Origin: Narthecium ossifragum
Taxonomy: Eukaryota; Streptophyta; Magnoliopsida; Dioscoreales; Nartheciaceae
Direction: 5' to 3'
DNA length: 64,000 nucleotides
Assembly (NCBI GenBank): GCA_963920575.1
Contig: OY986965.1
Span: 11,422,290 to 11,486,289 of the forward strand
Shown piece after piece: positions 1-11,576 of the stretch. Under the pieces are notes generated by a model. The model was given only the letters and a program-made list of their open reading frames with translations, was not told the origin of the DNA and made no database searches. How positions within the stretch are numbered: position 1 is the stretch's first letter; each line of letters begins with the position of its first letter. Made by a program: the position numbers and the translations under genes.

Positions 1-377
1 TCTCCTCCGAGTGACCGGATCTGAGGGGATGTGGATGGTTTTTGATTTAGATCCGACGTCGCGGCCGGAGGCGGATAGATCTCGCAAGGAGCCGTCACTC
101 GGCGCCGTCGACCTCGCGCGGTGACGTTGTCGCTCTTTCACTCGCTCCATCTCTCCCCCCCACTGACAACTAGAGAATGCCGCCGACCACATCCCTTCCG
201 CCTCCCCCCAAGACCAACCCACGCGCCCTTCTACGCCGCCGGCGACCCCCGCGACGAGACGGTCTCTCCCTCACGCAATGGCCGCCAGCGCTGTGTCGCT
301 TTGCCAGACGCTCGCGAGAAATGGAATTGGGATAACCTAGAAACCGGGGTTAACCCCACTTTAACACAGAAATGTAA
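1..377. other. GC-rich unassigned sequence, possibly 5' end of a neighbouring gene
   Basis: About 330 bp of GC-rich sequence with several short open frames and ATGs, for example at 177 and 280. Each frame ends within about 60 codons and none resembles a family I know. The composition looks like a first exon or 5' leader of a plant gene running off the left edge, but no splice pattern can be anchored. From about 330 the sequence turns into GGGGTTAA-type repeats leading into the small element at 378. Confidence 0.25.
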
Positions 378-449
378 GCCGGCTGTGTTTGGGGATAACA
401 CGGGGTTAAGGTGGGATAACCCCGTCTTAACCCCGAACCAAACAGGGGC
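378..449. mobile_element. 72-bp miniature inverted-repeat element, TSD TAA
   Basis: The ends are inverted copies of one another: GCCGGCTGTGTTTGG on the left and CCAAACAGGGGC on the right. The interior can fold through GGGGATAAC and GTTAAGGTGGGATAACCCC motifs. It is flanked by TAA at 375-377 and 450-452. A 3-bp TAA duplication and GGC(C)TGTTTGG-type ends fit Tourist-like (PIF/Harbinger) MITEs. The very small size and uneven ends leave some doubt. Confidence 0.5.
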
Positions 450-901
450 TAAGGATGTGGAGGCTGGATGGAAGCGAGACTGAGACTTTTTGTATTGTAC
501 GTACGAAATATGCAAATGAGGATAAATTCAATCCTTTGATCCTTAACACCTACGTAAAATCAGGCATAGACTAGTCGACTAGGAGGCTTGGAGCAGATGC
601 ATGCACTCCATTAATTGAGTTGAGGATTTGCCGACCTATAGATAAATAAAAGCTGCTACTACTACTACGATGATGATAGACACGAGCCGCACGATCACAA
701 AAAAAAAAAAAAAAAAAAAAAACAAACAAACAAACAAACAAACGGTAAATAAAAAGAAATAGTGGGATTACGTATGATTGCAAGAAACTCATCAATCTAA
801 TAAGATGAACCTTCTACGGCTCTAAATGCACCACCACCACCAGCTTTTCTCGTGACCTGATTGAAGCTTGCTTGCGGAATCCAAGTAGCATCTAATTATT
901 C
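450..901. other. Intergenic, upstream of THF1
   Basis: AT-rich spacer with no supported gene. It holds an A-run of 24 at 699-722 followed by a (CAAA)n microsatellite at 723-743, and a short CCA repeat near 830. The poly(A)/CAAA tract could be the tail of an old retroposed copy, but I see no recognisable body beside it. Confidence 0.4.
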
Positions 902-921
902 CCACGTGGCCACTTTATATT
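902..921 (+). promoter_or_regulatory. G-box and TATA-like element upstream of THF1
   Basis: A perfect palindromic G-box, CCACGTGG, lies at 902-909 and is followed at once by a TATA-like stretch, TTTATATTT, near 914-922. This is about 245 bp before the THF1 start codon, so transcription would begin roughly at 945-955 with a leader of about 210 nt. G-boxes are common in light-regulated plant promoters, which would suit a thylakoid gene. The motifs are seen; their use is inferred. Confidence 0.5.
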
Positions 922-1165
922 TGCTGGACAGCATATCCACGGCTGTCCCTCTGTGAAAAAGTGGTCCAAGTTTGGGGTCTCTCTCTAACATCAAAGATTG
1001 TTACTGGATAAGCCAAGGCCCCCTCCTTCTTTCTGGCCTCTATCCTCCTCTTCTCTTCTCTTCTCGGATAGGAGACGACCATGCTACCTCCCAAACTCTA
1101 GATTCACTCACCGTCCAAAAACCTAGATTCTACCTTCTTCCTTGGAGCCTGGCCGGAGCTTTTCG

Positions 1166-4100
1166 ATGGCGGCCATCTCATCTCTATCCTTTGCCGCGGC
1201 GCTGGGCCACGCTTCCGACTCCAAGGTGTCGACCTCCGCTGCGCGATCCTTCGCCTCTCCCGGCTTCGGCGGCGCTCGATTTAGACTCTCGTGTTCGAGC
1301 AGCCGGATGGTAGTGCAATGCCTAGCAGGCTCAACAAGCGGTGCGGAATTTTTGCCCCCTTTTTTAATGAAGTTTTAGATAGTCAAATTGCAATTGTATC
1401 AATAGCATTCACTAACGACAATGGTTGTTCTTAATTCTAAATATCATTTTTCTGTTTTTATTCGACAAGTTTCGAATTTTTTTGGGAATGTGTTGTACTT
1501 TAGAATTGGGGTGGACTACTTTCTCTGGGGCCTAATGGAATTTTCTTCTGATTTCATGATCAGTTTAGCTGGCATTAATCTAGTTATGTGGTCTACTTCA
1601 AGATTTGGTGCATGGCTTTGTTATCAATTGTATCAACTTTGATCAGTCTGATTAAGATGTTTGATAATAGTAATGAAGCTACCCTGTAATCTCTTGTACT
1701 GCTCAAACTTCTTCCTATATTGGTTAGGAATCCTACTTTTGTATGCTTTTTATGCTTTTTTTGCAAAACCCCAGCATTGTTGGTGTTTGCCTTCTGCTCC
1801 TCCTCTCATTCTTTTATATTGCAAAAGTTTCTGAAAGTTATATCGCCATAAGACAGGGGAGATTAAGGCAGGAAGATCCTGAAAATCATAAGTTTTTTCT
1901 TGGTTAGGCAATCTCTGGATTTGTTGGAAAAGTTGGGCACAGAGTTTCTTTCTATCCATCTTCCAAACGTTAGTTCCAAGTCATGAAATGCTTTGTCAGG
2001 TCATTATCTGCAAATAGTGTGTTGAAAGTTTTATTTGTTTTCCATGCTTCATTTATTATCCAATCTGTAATTAGTTGCCAGTATGACACTCTTGATGGTT
2101 CTGAAAGCATTTTTCTATCTATCCATTTCCTTATCCAGATGTGCCCCCAACTGTATCCGAGACAAAGTTGAATTTTTTAAAGTCATATAAGAGGCCCATC
2201 CCAAACATATACAACAATGTGTTGCAAGAGCTCATAGTGCAGCAACATCTGATGAGGTACAAAAAGTCTTACCAATATGATCCCGTCTTTGCCCTTGGCT
2301 TTGTCACCGTCTATGAGCAATTGATGGAAGGTTATCCTAACATTGAGGATCGTGAAGCAATTTTCAAGGCATATATTCAGGCGTTGAATGAAGATCCTGA
2401 AATTTACAGGTATCCTTTTGTGCAAATTTCCCTGCCCAATTTGCTCTATTCGAATCCATTAGTAGCTCTAAGGCACTTTGGAATGACAACCATAGGCCAC
2501 TTCTACCTAAGTTCTTGATATGTATAAAGCTTCCTCAAGACTAGGCCAAATTTAGCTTTTTTGTGGTCGACAAGCATAAAATCAGAACCCAGCATAGTTT
2601 TTATGTATGCTCCAACAGGGAGGAGACTTGTTTGTTAACTCATCCTGCTTATTTCTTCACCAACATTTTTGCAAAACATGACAGGAAAAATGGTTTTGAG
2701 GTATTGTCGTTAAGGCATCTGATTTAAGTAGCTGAAGCATTTAGCTTGTCATCATTGATTTTAGTTCAATCTTCATCTATGATGTTTTTTTCCATAACTT
2801 AAAAGGGTGGATCTGCTTCAATGGACATGATTAGAAATAGTGAATTGTAACCAACAAAAAAATCTGACCGAGGATAGGTGCAAGCCACAAGGCATGCTGA
2901 GAGTCATTTCTTCTTTCAAATATGTAATCCCAATATTTCAACTTCTAAGCTAATTAATCTGCTACAGAACTGATGCCAAAAAGTTGGAAGAGTGGGCTTC
3001 CAATCAGAATGCTAATTCATTGGTTGAATTTGCATCAAGAGAAGGGGAGGTTGAGGATCTTTTGAAAAGTATTTCTCAGCGGGCCAGAGGTAAGGGAAAC
3101 TTCAGCTACAGCCGATTCTTTGCAATTGGTCTGTTTCGTCTACTCGAGCTGGCAAATGCGACAGAACCTAGCGTCCTAGAAAAGGTTAACCTTAATTTTT
3201 ACATTAGGAATATATTCACATTTCTTGCATATCTCATGTTTCTCCGCTGGAAGTTATGTTTTTCATTCCTTTCTCGCGGCAGCTGATTTGTTGATTGTTA
3301 AATTGACTGTCTAATAACTAATTATTTTCCTAATTTATTCTTTTAGCAATCTATCTGTGAGAGTTTTAAGCTGGATATTTGCAAGTTTAATAGTATGTAC
3401 TTGATTCAGGTGTTTTTAACTGGAAAATTTGCACCATTCGAGCATATTGGTATTACTATCTGTTAAACTACAGAGACATGTCTATTTTCTGTTGTTGCTT
3501 ATTTCAATAAGATAAGTCACGTGAACATTTGATTTTGGGATATGAATTTTTTTATTTCTTATGTTTATTGTTTGGAAGGTTGTACTGGAGTGTTAGTTAT
3601 AGATGATTGTTTCCTTCAAAGACGAATTATAACAACACCCATTTTTGACCTATATGGCCGATGCTTTCTATTCAATATCCACAGGATAGTTGTGCCCTTT
3701 AAACTGTAGATGCAAAATATTTGTGTTGTATTTAATTAGATATATCATGTGCATATTCCAAGGCATAGGATTAGACATGTAGAATCAGGAACTGAGGAAA
3801 GCAATGAATTCTTGAAGCGAGGTGAGATGTAAAACTGAATTAATGGTGGATTCAAACCAAGAATAGCTCATAAAACTGCAGCTTTGATTTATTTTTTTTT
3901 TCATTTTTTTTTTTTAATTTTTTGTCTTCAGAGAGGTATATGATTAATGAATATGCTATTGAGATAGAGATATACCCGTGCATATTAGTGTCAATGACAT
4001 AGCTTCAGCTGATGATGGTTTAGCACTGCCTTCAAACCACCGTAAAGCTTCTGAAGAACCAAGTCAAATTTTAAATAACATTAGCAAGATTGGTTGACAC

Positions 4101-5979
4101 AACTGGTTTTGGCTTTATAAACAATGGGTCTGTATAATTCTTTCTAGGCTCTAGTTCATTCCCATTGCATTGGATGCTATTTTTCTTGTAGGATGTAAAC
4201 CTGCGATTTGCTATGCGAAGATGGCCTCTAAGCATAGACTTTTCATAATAGACTAATATTTGGATTCATACACATGCCATAATGACCCACTGTAGTATAA
4301 GTTACCCAAACGGACTGATTTGAGATAAACATAGTATGCATGTTAATAATATTAGCAGCGTGTTAAGATATAATAGAAATCCAACCTACGAGATATAGCA
4401 TGATGTTTACTAATAACTTTGCTCTTTAACAGCTTTGTGCTGCCTTGAACATAAACAAGAGAAGTGTGGATAGAGATCTTGATGTATATCGGAACCTTCT
4501 TTCAAAGTTGGTCCAAGCAAAGGAGCTCCTGAAGGAGTATGTGGATAGGTAAGAAATTTTTTCTCGGAGAAACTATCGCATTTTTACAAACTTTTTCTTG
4601 ACAATCTAATGGTATTGATCGAGATCTTGAACATAAATGTGAAGTCTTCGCCAGCTCTTGCAATTGTGAAAAGTAACTAGTATGATTTAGATAAACTTGA
4701 TAGAGCTTTATACAGAACAAAAGTCTCTTTCTGCTGAGCACATTCTTAGTAAAGTGGCAAAAGAAGTTAGCCTAATATTGATGTGAAATCCAAATGGATG
4801 ATAACTGTTTGATGGTGTGCTGAATGTCAAGTTAATTATTAAGCAAAACATGATGACTCCTGGAACTAAATTACTACCAGGACAGAACAACAGGACATTG
4901 GCACATAATATCTTTCTAGTGTAGGCTGATTTTGGTATGAAACATATGGTGTCGGCATAGCCTGTGCCTTCTGACAAGTGTGGTGCCAGTAACCGGCCCA
5001 GAGCGTGTGAGCTGCATAGTAATCTGTGCCACTAACAACCCCTGTTATGCAAGGAGCACATGAAGACAGGACACTCCTTGCAGTTAATTGCATACATGTG
5101 GATACTTCAACAATTGTATTTCACCACATTGAGAGCTGAAGTATATTCAATTTTTGCTTAGCATGAAAGACACCTTTTTCGTAGTACTAGTGAGAATTGG
5201 CATGGAGATGAGATGACGGCTGCTTTGAAAGAGACACAATAGCATGGATGTGTGGGTATTTTAAGTTGCAACTCGTCAATGGTGGAATTTGTGCATATTC
5301 AGAATTTCATGTAGGTAACTCTCTGTTATAGTCATTCGTGCAGGATTTGTTCAAATTTCCGTGAACTGCCAATATGCAATTACTTTAATGTCCATGATTC
5401 ATATCACACAAAGGAAGACATGGAGATCTACTTCTTTATTCTGTTCTTGCATTTAAGCTAATCGACCTCTGAATATCTGCATATTGATAAGGATCTGCAA
5501 TGAAATTTTAGGAGCAAAATGCAGTGAGATGGCATTTAGCAGTAGGTCTTCCCAGAACATATTAAGAGTTCAAATGGTGCAATTTTCCCTTCACAATAAT
5601 CGAGCAGTTGACTTTGCTGCACTTTCATAGCCACTACTCCATTAGGGAAACATAGGCGGCCTGTACAATATTGAGATGTCAAAATGCAATATTTTCCCTT
5701 TTTGCAACCTTCAGGGACATACTAACATAGTGAAATGCCTGAATAATCTTCTGCCTTGTAAAAATGTTACTAGTCAAGCAGATGTGATGTAAGATGCAAG
5801 TCTGGATGACTGGAACCACGCTGCACTTGTCTATTTAGTATCTTAAAAAAACCATTTAAGTTTATTTTTCTGCACTGTTTTGCAGGGAGAAGAAGAAAAG
5901 AGAAGAAAGGTCTGTGTCTCAGAAGGCCAGTGAGGCTGTTACAAAATGTACAGGAGAGATTCAATTTGCAGGGCAATGA
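1166..5979 (+). CDS. THF1: Thylakoid formation 1 / Psb29-like protein, chloroplast precursor
   Basis: Five exons: 1166-1340, 2139-2409, 2968-3184, 4433-4548 and 5886-5979, all with GT-AG borders and compatible phases, giving about 290 aa. THF1/Psb29 acts in plastids in thylakoid membrane formation, photosystem II biogenesis and light-dependent leaf development. Residues 1-58 are rich in Ser/Ala/Arg and look like a transit peptide. Exon 2 carries the family signature VPPTVSETK, then RPIPNIYN, VLQELIVQQHLMRYKK, DPVFALGFVTVY and QLMEGYP. Exon 3 has FSYSRFFAIGLFRLLELA. Exon 4 has LNINKRSVDRDLDVYRNLL and LVQAKELLKEYV. The last exon is charged (EKKKREER), as in other plant THF1 proteins. The start is the first ATG of exon 1 and gives the expected MAAISSLSF-like N-terminus. 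Introns 3 (3185-4432) and 4 (4549-5885) hold only non-coding AT-rich DNA. No break is visible. Family assignment is strong; plastid location is inferred from family and leader. Confidence 0.95.
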
Positions 5980-6577
5980 TTAGCACAGTTGCAGATTGGA
6001 ACTCTCCAGCTATGTCTACACCTTTTTCCTTCAAGTTTTAACCTGCAAAATCTTCTTTCTATACTGCGCCTGTAATTTAGACCGTTGCTTCAGGAGTGCA
6101 GTATTCTGATTATATTGTGTTCTATATATAAATACGTCAAAATCTTCTTTTTTCACAATATCCTGGTTTCTTTCATTCACAATGTCAGAAATGCATGTAA
6201 ACCACGTAACGTTTCTACAAGTTCTTTGCTTCGCCCGTTCAACGTATGATGCTGTCGTTCAAATGGTTCAAAACATGGCCTGTAAGATTGCACTTTAACC
6301 CATGTATATCTACAAGAATGAGTATTGAGTATAGTAGACAGCCTATATGTTTCGTTTCATGGGAATAAGATTCCAAAGAAAGTGTCATTTGAACTTCCAT
6401 AGATCATAAATTCACACCAGCCTTCCTAGGAGAGAAGGGCACAAACTTCCAACTTCAGTGTCATTCTCAAAGAACCAATTGCAGTGAAAAATATAGTTTC
6501 AGACGTTGGCAAGCAAATTAGAGCATCATATTAGTTAAGAAGCAGAGTTCACAAGTTTAGATGAAACTGACAATACC
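5980..6577 (+). other. THF1 3' region and spacer
   Basis: AT-rich sequence directly after the THF1 stop. It includes a run of ATATATAAATA-type signals near 6122-6135 that could serve 3'-end formation. I see no gene in the remainder. Confidence 0.4.
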
Positions 6578-7400
6578 CTAAGTGACACCCCACCTCACCC
6601 CCCGCCGGCGAGCCCCCCCCCCCCCCCCAGCACCCCACCTCACTCCCCGCCGGCCCCCCCCCTCAGATCCGGTTGCCACCACCTTCTTCTCCATTCTTCT
6701 ACGACTCCTCGTCGCCGGTCCAGGCTTCCCCAGCTCCCCCGTCGCCGATCCGGCTTCCCCGTCACAGATCCAGGCTCCCCCGTCGTCGATCCCGGCTCCC
6801 CGTCGCCAAATCTCACCGTCACCTCCTTCCCCAGGCTCCGTGTTGCCACCAGATCTCACCATCACCTCTTTTGCCGAGCTCCGCGGCGACGGGGAGCCCG
6901 GGGGGGTGTCGCCGCCACCCCCCTCGGGCTCCCCATCGCCGCCACCTCCTTCCTCGAGCTCCGCGTCGCCGCCACCTCCTTCACTGAGCTCCGCATCGCT
7001 GCTAGATCTCACCGTCACCTCCTTCCCCGGGCTCCGCGTCGCTCTCCTTCCCTGCCTCCCTCCTTCCCCGAGCTCCGCGTCGTCGTCACCTCCTCCACGG
7101 CCTCCCTCCTTCCTCGAGCTCCGCGTCGCCGTCACCTCCTTCCCCGGGCTCCGCGTCGCAGCCAGATCCCAACGCCTCCTTCGTTCTCGATGCTGCCACG
7201 ACTCCTCCCCGACCTCCATGGTCTCCCACCTACTACTTGGAACCCCCAAACCCATCGACCTCGATCCAAGCCGGCTCCCACACCTCCCTATTCCACCCCC
7301 TCCGATCCAAGCTTCCCTGTCGCCAATCCAGTCTCTTCGTCGCCAATCCAAGCTTCCTCGTCTCCGATCCAGGCTCCCTTGTCGCCAATCCAGTCTTCCA
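6578..7400. repeat. GC-rich degenerate tandem repeat (CTCCGCGTCGCC / CACCTCCTTCCC type)
   Basis: About 820 bp of low-complexity, pyrimidine-rich sequence made of shuffled copies of CACCTCCTTCCCC, GAGCTCCGCGTCGCC and CCGATCCAGGCTCCC. Because the repeat lacks stops, long open frames exist on both strands (up to about 330 codons), but they translate to Pro/Ser- or Gly/Glu/Arg-rich monotony. I read it as a repeat, not a gene. It runs straight into the AT-rich minisatellite that follows. Confidence 0.7.
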
Positions 7401-8030
7401 TAATTGTATACATGCAAAGTAACTTGTACAACTGCAAAAAAAAAAAGGAAAGTAACTTGTACATGGAAAATAACTTCTACAAATGTAGCTTGTATACAAG
7501 CAAAAGTAACTTGTATAATTACAAAAATAGTGGAAAGTAACTTGTACAAATGTAGCTCGTACATATGGAAAGTAACTTGTACAATTGCAAAAAAGTAGAA
7601 AGTAACTTACCATGATTTTCATAATTATTACATGTTTTTTTCAAAAAAAAATGAAAAGTAAATTCTACAAATGTAGCTTGTATACATGGAAAGTAACTTG
7701 TACACATGAAAGTAACTTGTACAATTGCAAAAAAATGAAAAGTAACTTACCATGATTTCCATAATTGTTACAAGTTATTTTCCAAAAAAATGGAAAGTTA
7801 CTTGTACAATTGCAAAAATAGTGGAAAATAACTTATACATGAAAAGTAATTTTTACAAATGTAACTTGTATACATGCAAAGTAACTTATACAATTGCAAA
7901 AATAGTGAAAAATAACTTGTACATGAAAAGTATCTTGTACAAGTTAGTTTCCACTAGTTACTTTCCATTGGCTTAATATGGAAAGTAACTTACTTTTCAT
8001 TGGTGATTACTTTCCAGATTTTTTGATAGT
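7401..8030. repeat. AT-rich minisatellite built on GAAAGTAACTTGTACA
   Basis: Degenerate tandem copies of a roughly 25-45 bp unit combining GAAAGTAACTTGTACA, ATTGCAAAAA and TACAAATGTAGCTTGTA. At the right end (about 7940-8020) the motif appears inverted (GTTACTTTCC), so the array can fold back on itself. It is framed by the GC-rich repeat on its left and ordinary AT-rich DNA on its right, and may be the interior of a non-coding transposable element. Confidence 0.7.
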
Positions 8031-8284
8031 TACTGTCCACTGAGAATACAAACAGTCACTAGAAATACGAATAGTCACTAAGAAGCCTCTTTATGTTGGA
8101 AATCTTGGAAGGACATTTTAGTATTTAAAAAGGTATCAGGGCTTAATTAGAAAATGTTATCTAATATTTTGGGCAAATATTCATTCTCATAGGCCTAGAC
8201 GTCAATTAACTTTTTTTTTTTTTTTTGGTTACCGGATACTATCCAATATCCATGAAGAAGTAGAGTAGACTAGTCGCTCGATCT

Positions 8285-10021
8285 ATGAAGCATGAACTAC
8301 GTGAGATCCCAAGACTGATCCAGAGATGCTCCGGTCGCCCGACCCAGCTCCTCCAGATCCAGTCCCATCTCACCACCGCCGGCCTCCTCCTCTCCTCCGT
8401 CTTCCTCCACAACACCCTCATCCGTGCCCTCGCCAGCTCCCCCTCCCCGGCCTCCGCCCTCCCCCTCTACCCCCACCTCCTCTCATCCGGCCTCCTCCCC
8501 GACTCCCACACCCTCCCGCCCCTCCTCAAAGCATGCTCCCTCGCCCCCGCCTTCCCCCTCGCCCGCTCCGTCCACGTCCACGCCCTCCGCCTCGGCCTCG
8601 CCTCCCACCTCTTCGTCAACAACGCGCTCATCCACTTCTACTCCATCTCCGGCGACATAGCCGCTGCCGAGTTTTTGTTCGATCGGAGCGACGAAATGGA
8701 CCCGGTTACTTTCAACTCTATGATCAGTTGTTATATGAGAATTGGCCGCTTGGATCGTGCTAGGGAGTTATTCGACGGAATGCCCACGAGGAATGCGGTT
8801 TCTTGGAGCGCGGTGATCTCGGGGTATGTACAGAAGGGGATGTCGAAGGAGGCATTGGAGCTATTCTCACGGATGCAGGCGGAGGGGTTCGAGCCCGAGA
8901 ATGCGACTCTTGTGAGTGTGCTCGCCGCTTGTGCTCATCTCGGGACATTGGAGCAAGGGAAGTGGGTGCATGGCTACTTAAGGAGCAAGGGTAAAAAGTT
9001 GAATGTGTTCCTGGGCACCTCTTTGATCGATATGTATGCCAAGTGCGGGGAGGTGGACTTGGGCTTGGACGTGTTTGACGAGATGGAGGAGAGGAACTTG
9101 TTGGCTTGGACCACGGTCATCAAAGGTCTCGCGATGCATGGCCGAGGTTTGGAAGCTTTGGAGCTTTTCTCGGAGATGGAGAAGTCCGGCATCACACCCG
9201 ACGACATAGCGTTCATAGGCGCGCTTTGCGCTTGCACGCACGCCGGGCTAGTTGATCGAGGTCGCAAGATCTTCGATTCAATGAGTAATCACTATGGCAT
9301 CAGGCCTAAGATCGAGCATTATGGATGCATGGTGGATCTCTTGGCACGAAATGGTCTACTTGACGAGGCAAAAGAATTAGCGGAGAGTATGCCTATGGAC
9401 CCAGATGCCCTTATCTGGGGAGCTCTAATGGCAGGATGTCGATTTCACAAGAATGTGGAGTTAGCAGAGTACGTCGTCGAGCACTTGCTTCGTTTAGAAC
9501 CAGATAGCAGTGGAGTCTACGTCCTCTTGGCTAATATATACGCTGTTTCCGGGCGGCATAGTGATGCTAGGATGTTGAGGTGCTTGATGAAGGAGAAGGG
9601 AGTGGAGAAGACCCCTGGATGTAGTTTGGTGGAGATTGGAGGTACCATTCACCAATTCTTAGTTGGCGATATGTCCCATCCGAAGATTGAGGATATATTA
9701 AGGAAGTGGGAAGAGATTGAGAACCGGATAAAGTTGGAGGGCTATGTGCCTGACAAGAAGGAAGCGCTGCTCAACATAGATGAGGACGAGAAGGAAGGAG
9801 CACTTGCTCGACACAGTGAGAAGTTGGCTATTGCGTTTGGATTGATTAGCACAGAAGAAGGCTCAACCATCCGTGTGGTGAAGAATCTTAGAGTTTGTGG
9901 AGATTGTCACCAAGTCACTAAGCTGATATCCAAAGTTTATCATAGAGAAATACTTGTGAGAGATCGAACTCGATTCCATCTTTTTAAAGATGGTAGCTGC
10001 AGCTGCAAGGACTATTGGTGA
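8285..10021 (+). CDS. Pentatricopeptide repeat protein, PLS class with E and DYW domains
   Basis: Single-exon gene of 578 codons. DYW-class PPR proteins bind RNA sequence-specifically in plastids or mitochondria, and the DYW domain carries the cytidine deaminase activity for C-to-U editing. Helical PPR motifs run from about residue 15 to 410, with typical stretches such as VTFNSMISCYMRIGRLDRARELFDGMP and LGTSLIDMYAKCGEV. The C-terminus holds E/E+ motifs and a complete DYW domain: the H510-S-E512 active site, C538GDC541H as zinc ligands, H565 and C572-S-C574, ending exactly in DYW. The first 320 bp are extremely C-rich at third positions and the rest is balanced, a gradient typical of monocot genes. 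The protein starts almost at the first repeats with no clear targeting peptide, so a longer N-terminus or a non-standard signal is possible. The RNA target cannot be read from the sequence. Confidence 0.93.
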   Translation: MKHELREIPRLIQRCSGRPTQLLQIQSHLTTAGLLLSSVFLHNTLIRALASSPSPASALPLYPHLLSSGLLPDSHTLPPLLKACSLAPAFPLARSVHVHALRLGLASHLFVNNALIHFYSISGDIAAAEFLFDRSDEMDPVTFNSMISCYMRIGRLDRARELFDGMPTRNAVSWSAVISGYVQKGMSKEALELFSRMQAEGFEPENATLVSVLAACAHLGTLEQGKWVHGYLRSKGKKLNVFLGTSLIDMYAKCGEVDLGLDVFDEMEERNLLAWTTVIKGLAMHGRGLEALELFSEMEKSGITPDDIAFIGALCACTHAGLVDRGRKIFDSMSNHYGIRPKIEHYGCMVDLLARNGLLDEAKELAESMPMDPDALIWGALMAGCRFHKNVELAEYVVEHLLRLEPDSSGVYVLLANIYAVSGRHSDARMLRCLMKEKGVEKTPGCSLVEIGGTIHQFLVGDMSHPKIEDILRKWEEIENRIKLEGYVPDKKEALLNIDEDEKEGALARHSEKLAIAFGLISTEEGSTIRVVKNLRVCGDCHQVTKLISKVYHREILVRDRTRFHLFKDGSCSCKDYW

Positions 10022-10813
10022 TGGTGATTGCATTTCAACTAATAGGTAAGGACCCTCATTATTATCTCTAAACCTCTTGCAATCAATATGGTAGAAGGGC
10101 ATATATTTTATTTTTTAATACATGCTTCAGTCCTAGCTAATGGTAGCAAATCTAAATAATGAACAACAAACATTTTGGGGATAATTTGGAAAAATTAAAA
10201 ACTTTACACCAGATATGTGATCTAGTTTTCAGAGTTTATATATGTGGTAGATGTAGGATTGTACTCTTAAACATGAGTATCCTTCAAACAATCAATGCAA
10301 TTTGTATCTTAGATTGATGAGATGGTTTTTTTGTTGCAAGGATTGACTGCCTATTACCTCTCATACAGGGGACGCGATGATGCCAACTGACTCTAAATTC
10401 AGGATCGTCTGAAGAGAAATCTGCATCTATGGTATTCCTTCATTTCTTGCCTGAGATCAAAGACACAATTGAGTGCAGCGCTGTGGAGTTCTTCAATCCT
10501 CATGTTCCCATAGGGATCAAAACGGGATTTGGAGCTCATCAACGCTGCAGTCAATAATGCTTTTGATCTTGGTTTTCCTACACTTACAACCATTGACCAG
10601 TTCTTAATATAGGCAGCACTGAGCTTAAAAGTACAAATGTATTCCTTTGTACTGCACATTAACATAGTCGTAGGTCATTCTTGTACTGCTTCTTTAACTT
10701 ATAATACACCATAGGGTGCATGTCACGTCATTGTATCCACATCTAGATCCACATGGGTTCCAGTTTCAGAGGGATGTGGATACACATCTATCACCAGATA
10801 ATTGGTTTCCCTC
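10022..10813 (+). other. PPR 3' flank and spacer
   Basis: No supported gene. The first few hundred bases are probably 3' untranslated sequence of the PPR gene. Around 10380-10660 there are short exon-like stretches that I could not assign to a family. The last 100 bp contain inverted ATGTGGAT/ATCCACAT motifs just before the next element. Confidence 0.3.
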
Positions 10814-11031
10814 GGGCCTGTTTGGCACGTGGGATCCGCGGTACCCGCGGAATGGTATCCGCTGGTATCCACAGGCGCGGATCCCATGCGCAGTGTCCGC
10901 TCGTCTCGGGATCCGCCCTTGGGCAAATCGGGATCCGTCGCGGATCCAAACGCCGGGATCCGGCGGATCCGGAATCCGCCGTCCGCGGGATCCCACGGAT
11001 TCACCGGATCCCGTGAGAGCCAAACAGGCCC
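10814..11031. mobile_element. GGATCC-rich MITE copy 1, TSD CTC
   Basis: A 218-bp element with near-perfect inverted ends: GGGCCTGTTTGGC at 10814 and GCCAAACAGGCCC ending at 11031. CTC is duplicated at 10811-10813 and 11032-11034. The body is full of GGATCC/GGATCCGC palindromes and has no coding capacity. The ends and 3-bp duplication fit PIF/Harbinger (Tourist-like) MITEs, although CTC is not the usual TAA/TTA target. Three relatives lie at 20703, 23520 and 23809. Confidence 0.85.
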
Positions 11032-11576
11032 CTCGTGAATCAGGTATAGGAAACTGTACTATATGCCTTACCTCATTAGGATGTTCTGTAACTATGGATC
11101 TGCAATATGGGGGATATCCTAGATTACCTTGATCCATCTTTCTCTCCTCTTGAATCCAAATCCTCCAGCCAGTCTCGCGGTGTGCTTTAGTTCTGACCTG
11201 AATATTTGCTTATGCCCTCTATATATGCACTTGAGAAATGGCAGATATATTTAGGTCTCGGCATAGCCGAGAAGGAAAGAGTTGGTAAATGGATGTTCTT
11301 TTGATCAAATCTAAATTAGCTAGCTAGCATTGAGTACTCCACATTTTTTAATGGGGAGATACCTGGATTGGTTAATGAAACCTATCAAAGCTGGTCGTTG
11401 AGAAGATAATGAACGTTGCATGAAGAACTAATAACTTTAGATGTTGGGTTTTTTTTTTCATTAGAAGAGTTTCTTTACATTAAAGATGACCACTTTTTAC
11501 ATTTTATTACAGGTAATGATATACGGAATTGGCCTTGTTATTTACACATTTCCAGTGTCCTCTATCAGTAAAGAAC
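11032..11576. other. Spacer
   Basis: AT-rich sequence with no supported gene or clear repeat, leading into the RNase H-like fragment on the minus strand. Confidence 0.3.

Noticed and set aside
1421..1642. 73-codon frame in THF1 intron 1
   Set aside because: Lies between well-supported exons, AT-rich, no motif.
6578..7564. Long open frames on both strands, up to 328 codons, in the C-rich repeat
   Set aside because: The repeat lacks stop codons in several frames on both strands at once; translations are low-complexity Pro/Ser or Gly/Arg/Glu runs without a domain.
8326..8763. Pro/Arg-rich frames overlapping the PPR start
   Set aside because: Shadows of the C-rich PPR coding frame; the +1 PPR frame has clear repeats and a DYW domain.
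10716..11137. Overlapping 80-140 codon frames around the first MITE (also at 20.6-21.0 and 23.5-24.0 kb)
   Set aside because: They translate GGATCC palindromes on both strands; the intervals are bounded MITEs with target duplications.
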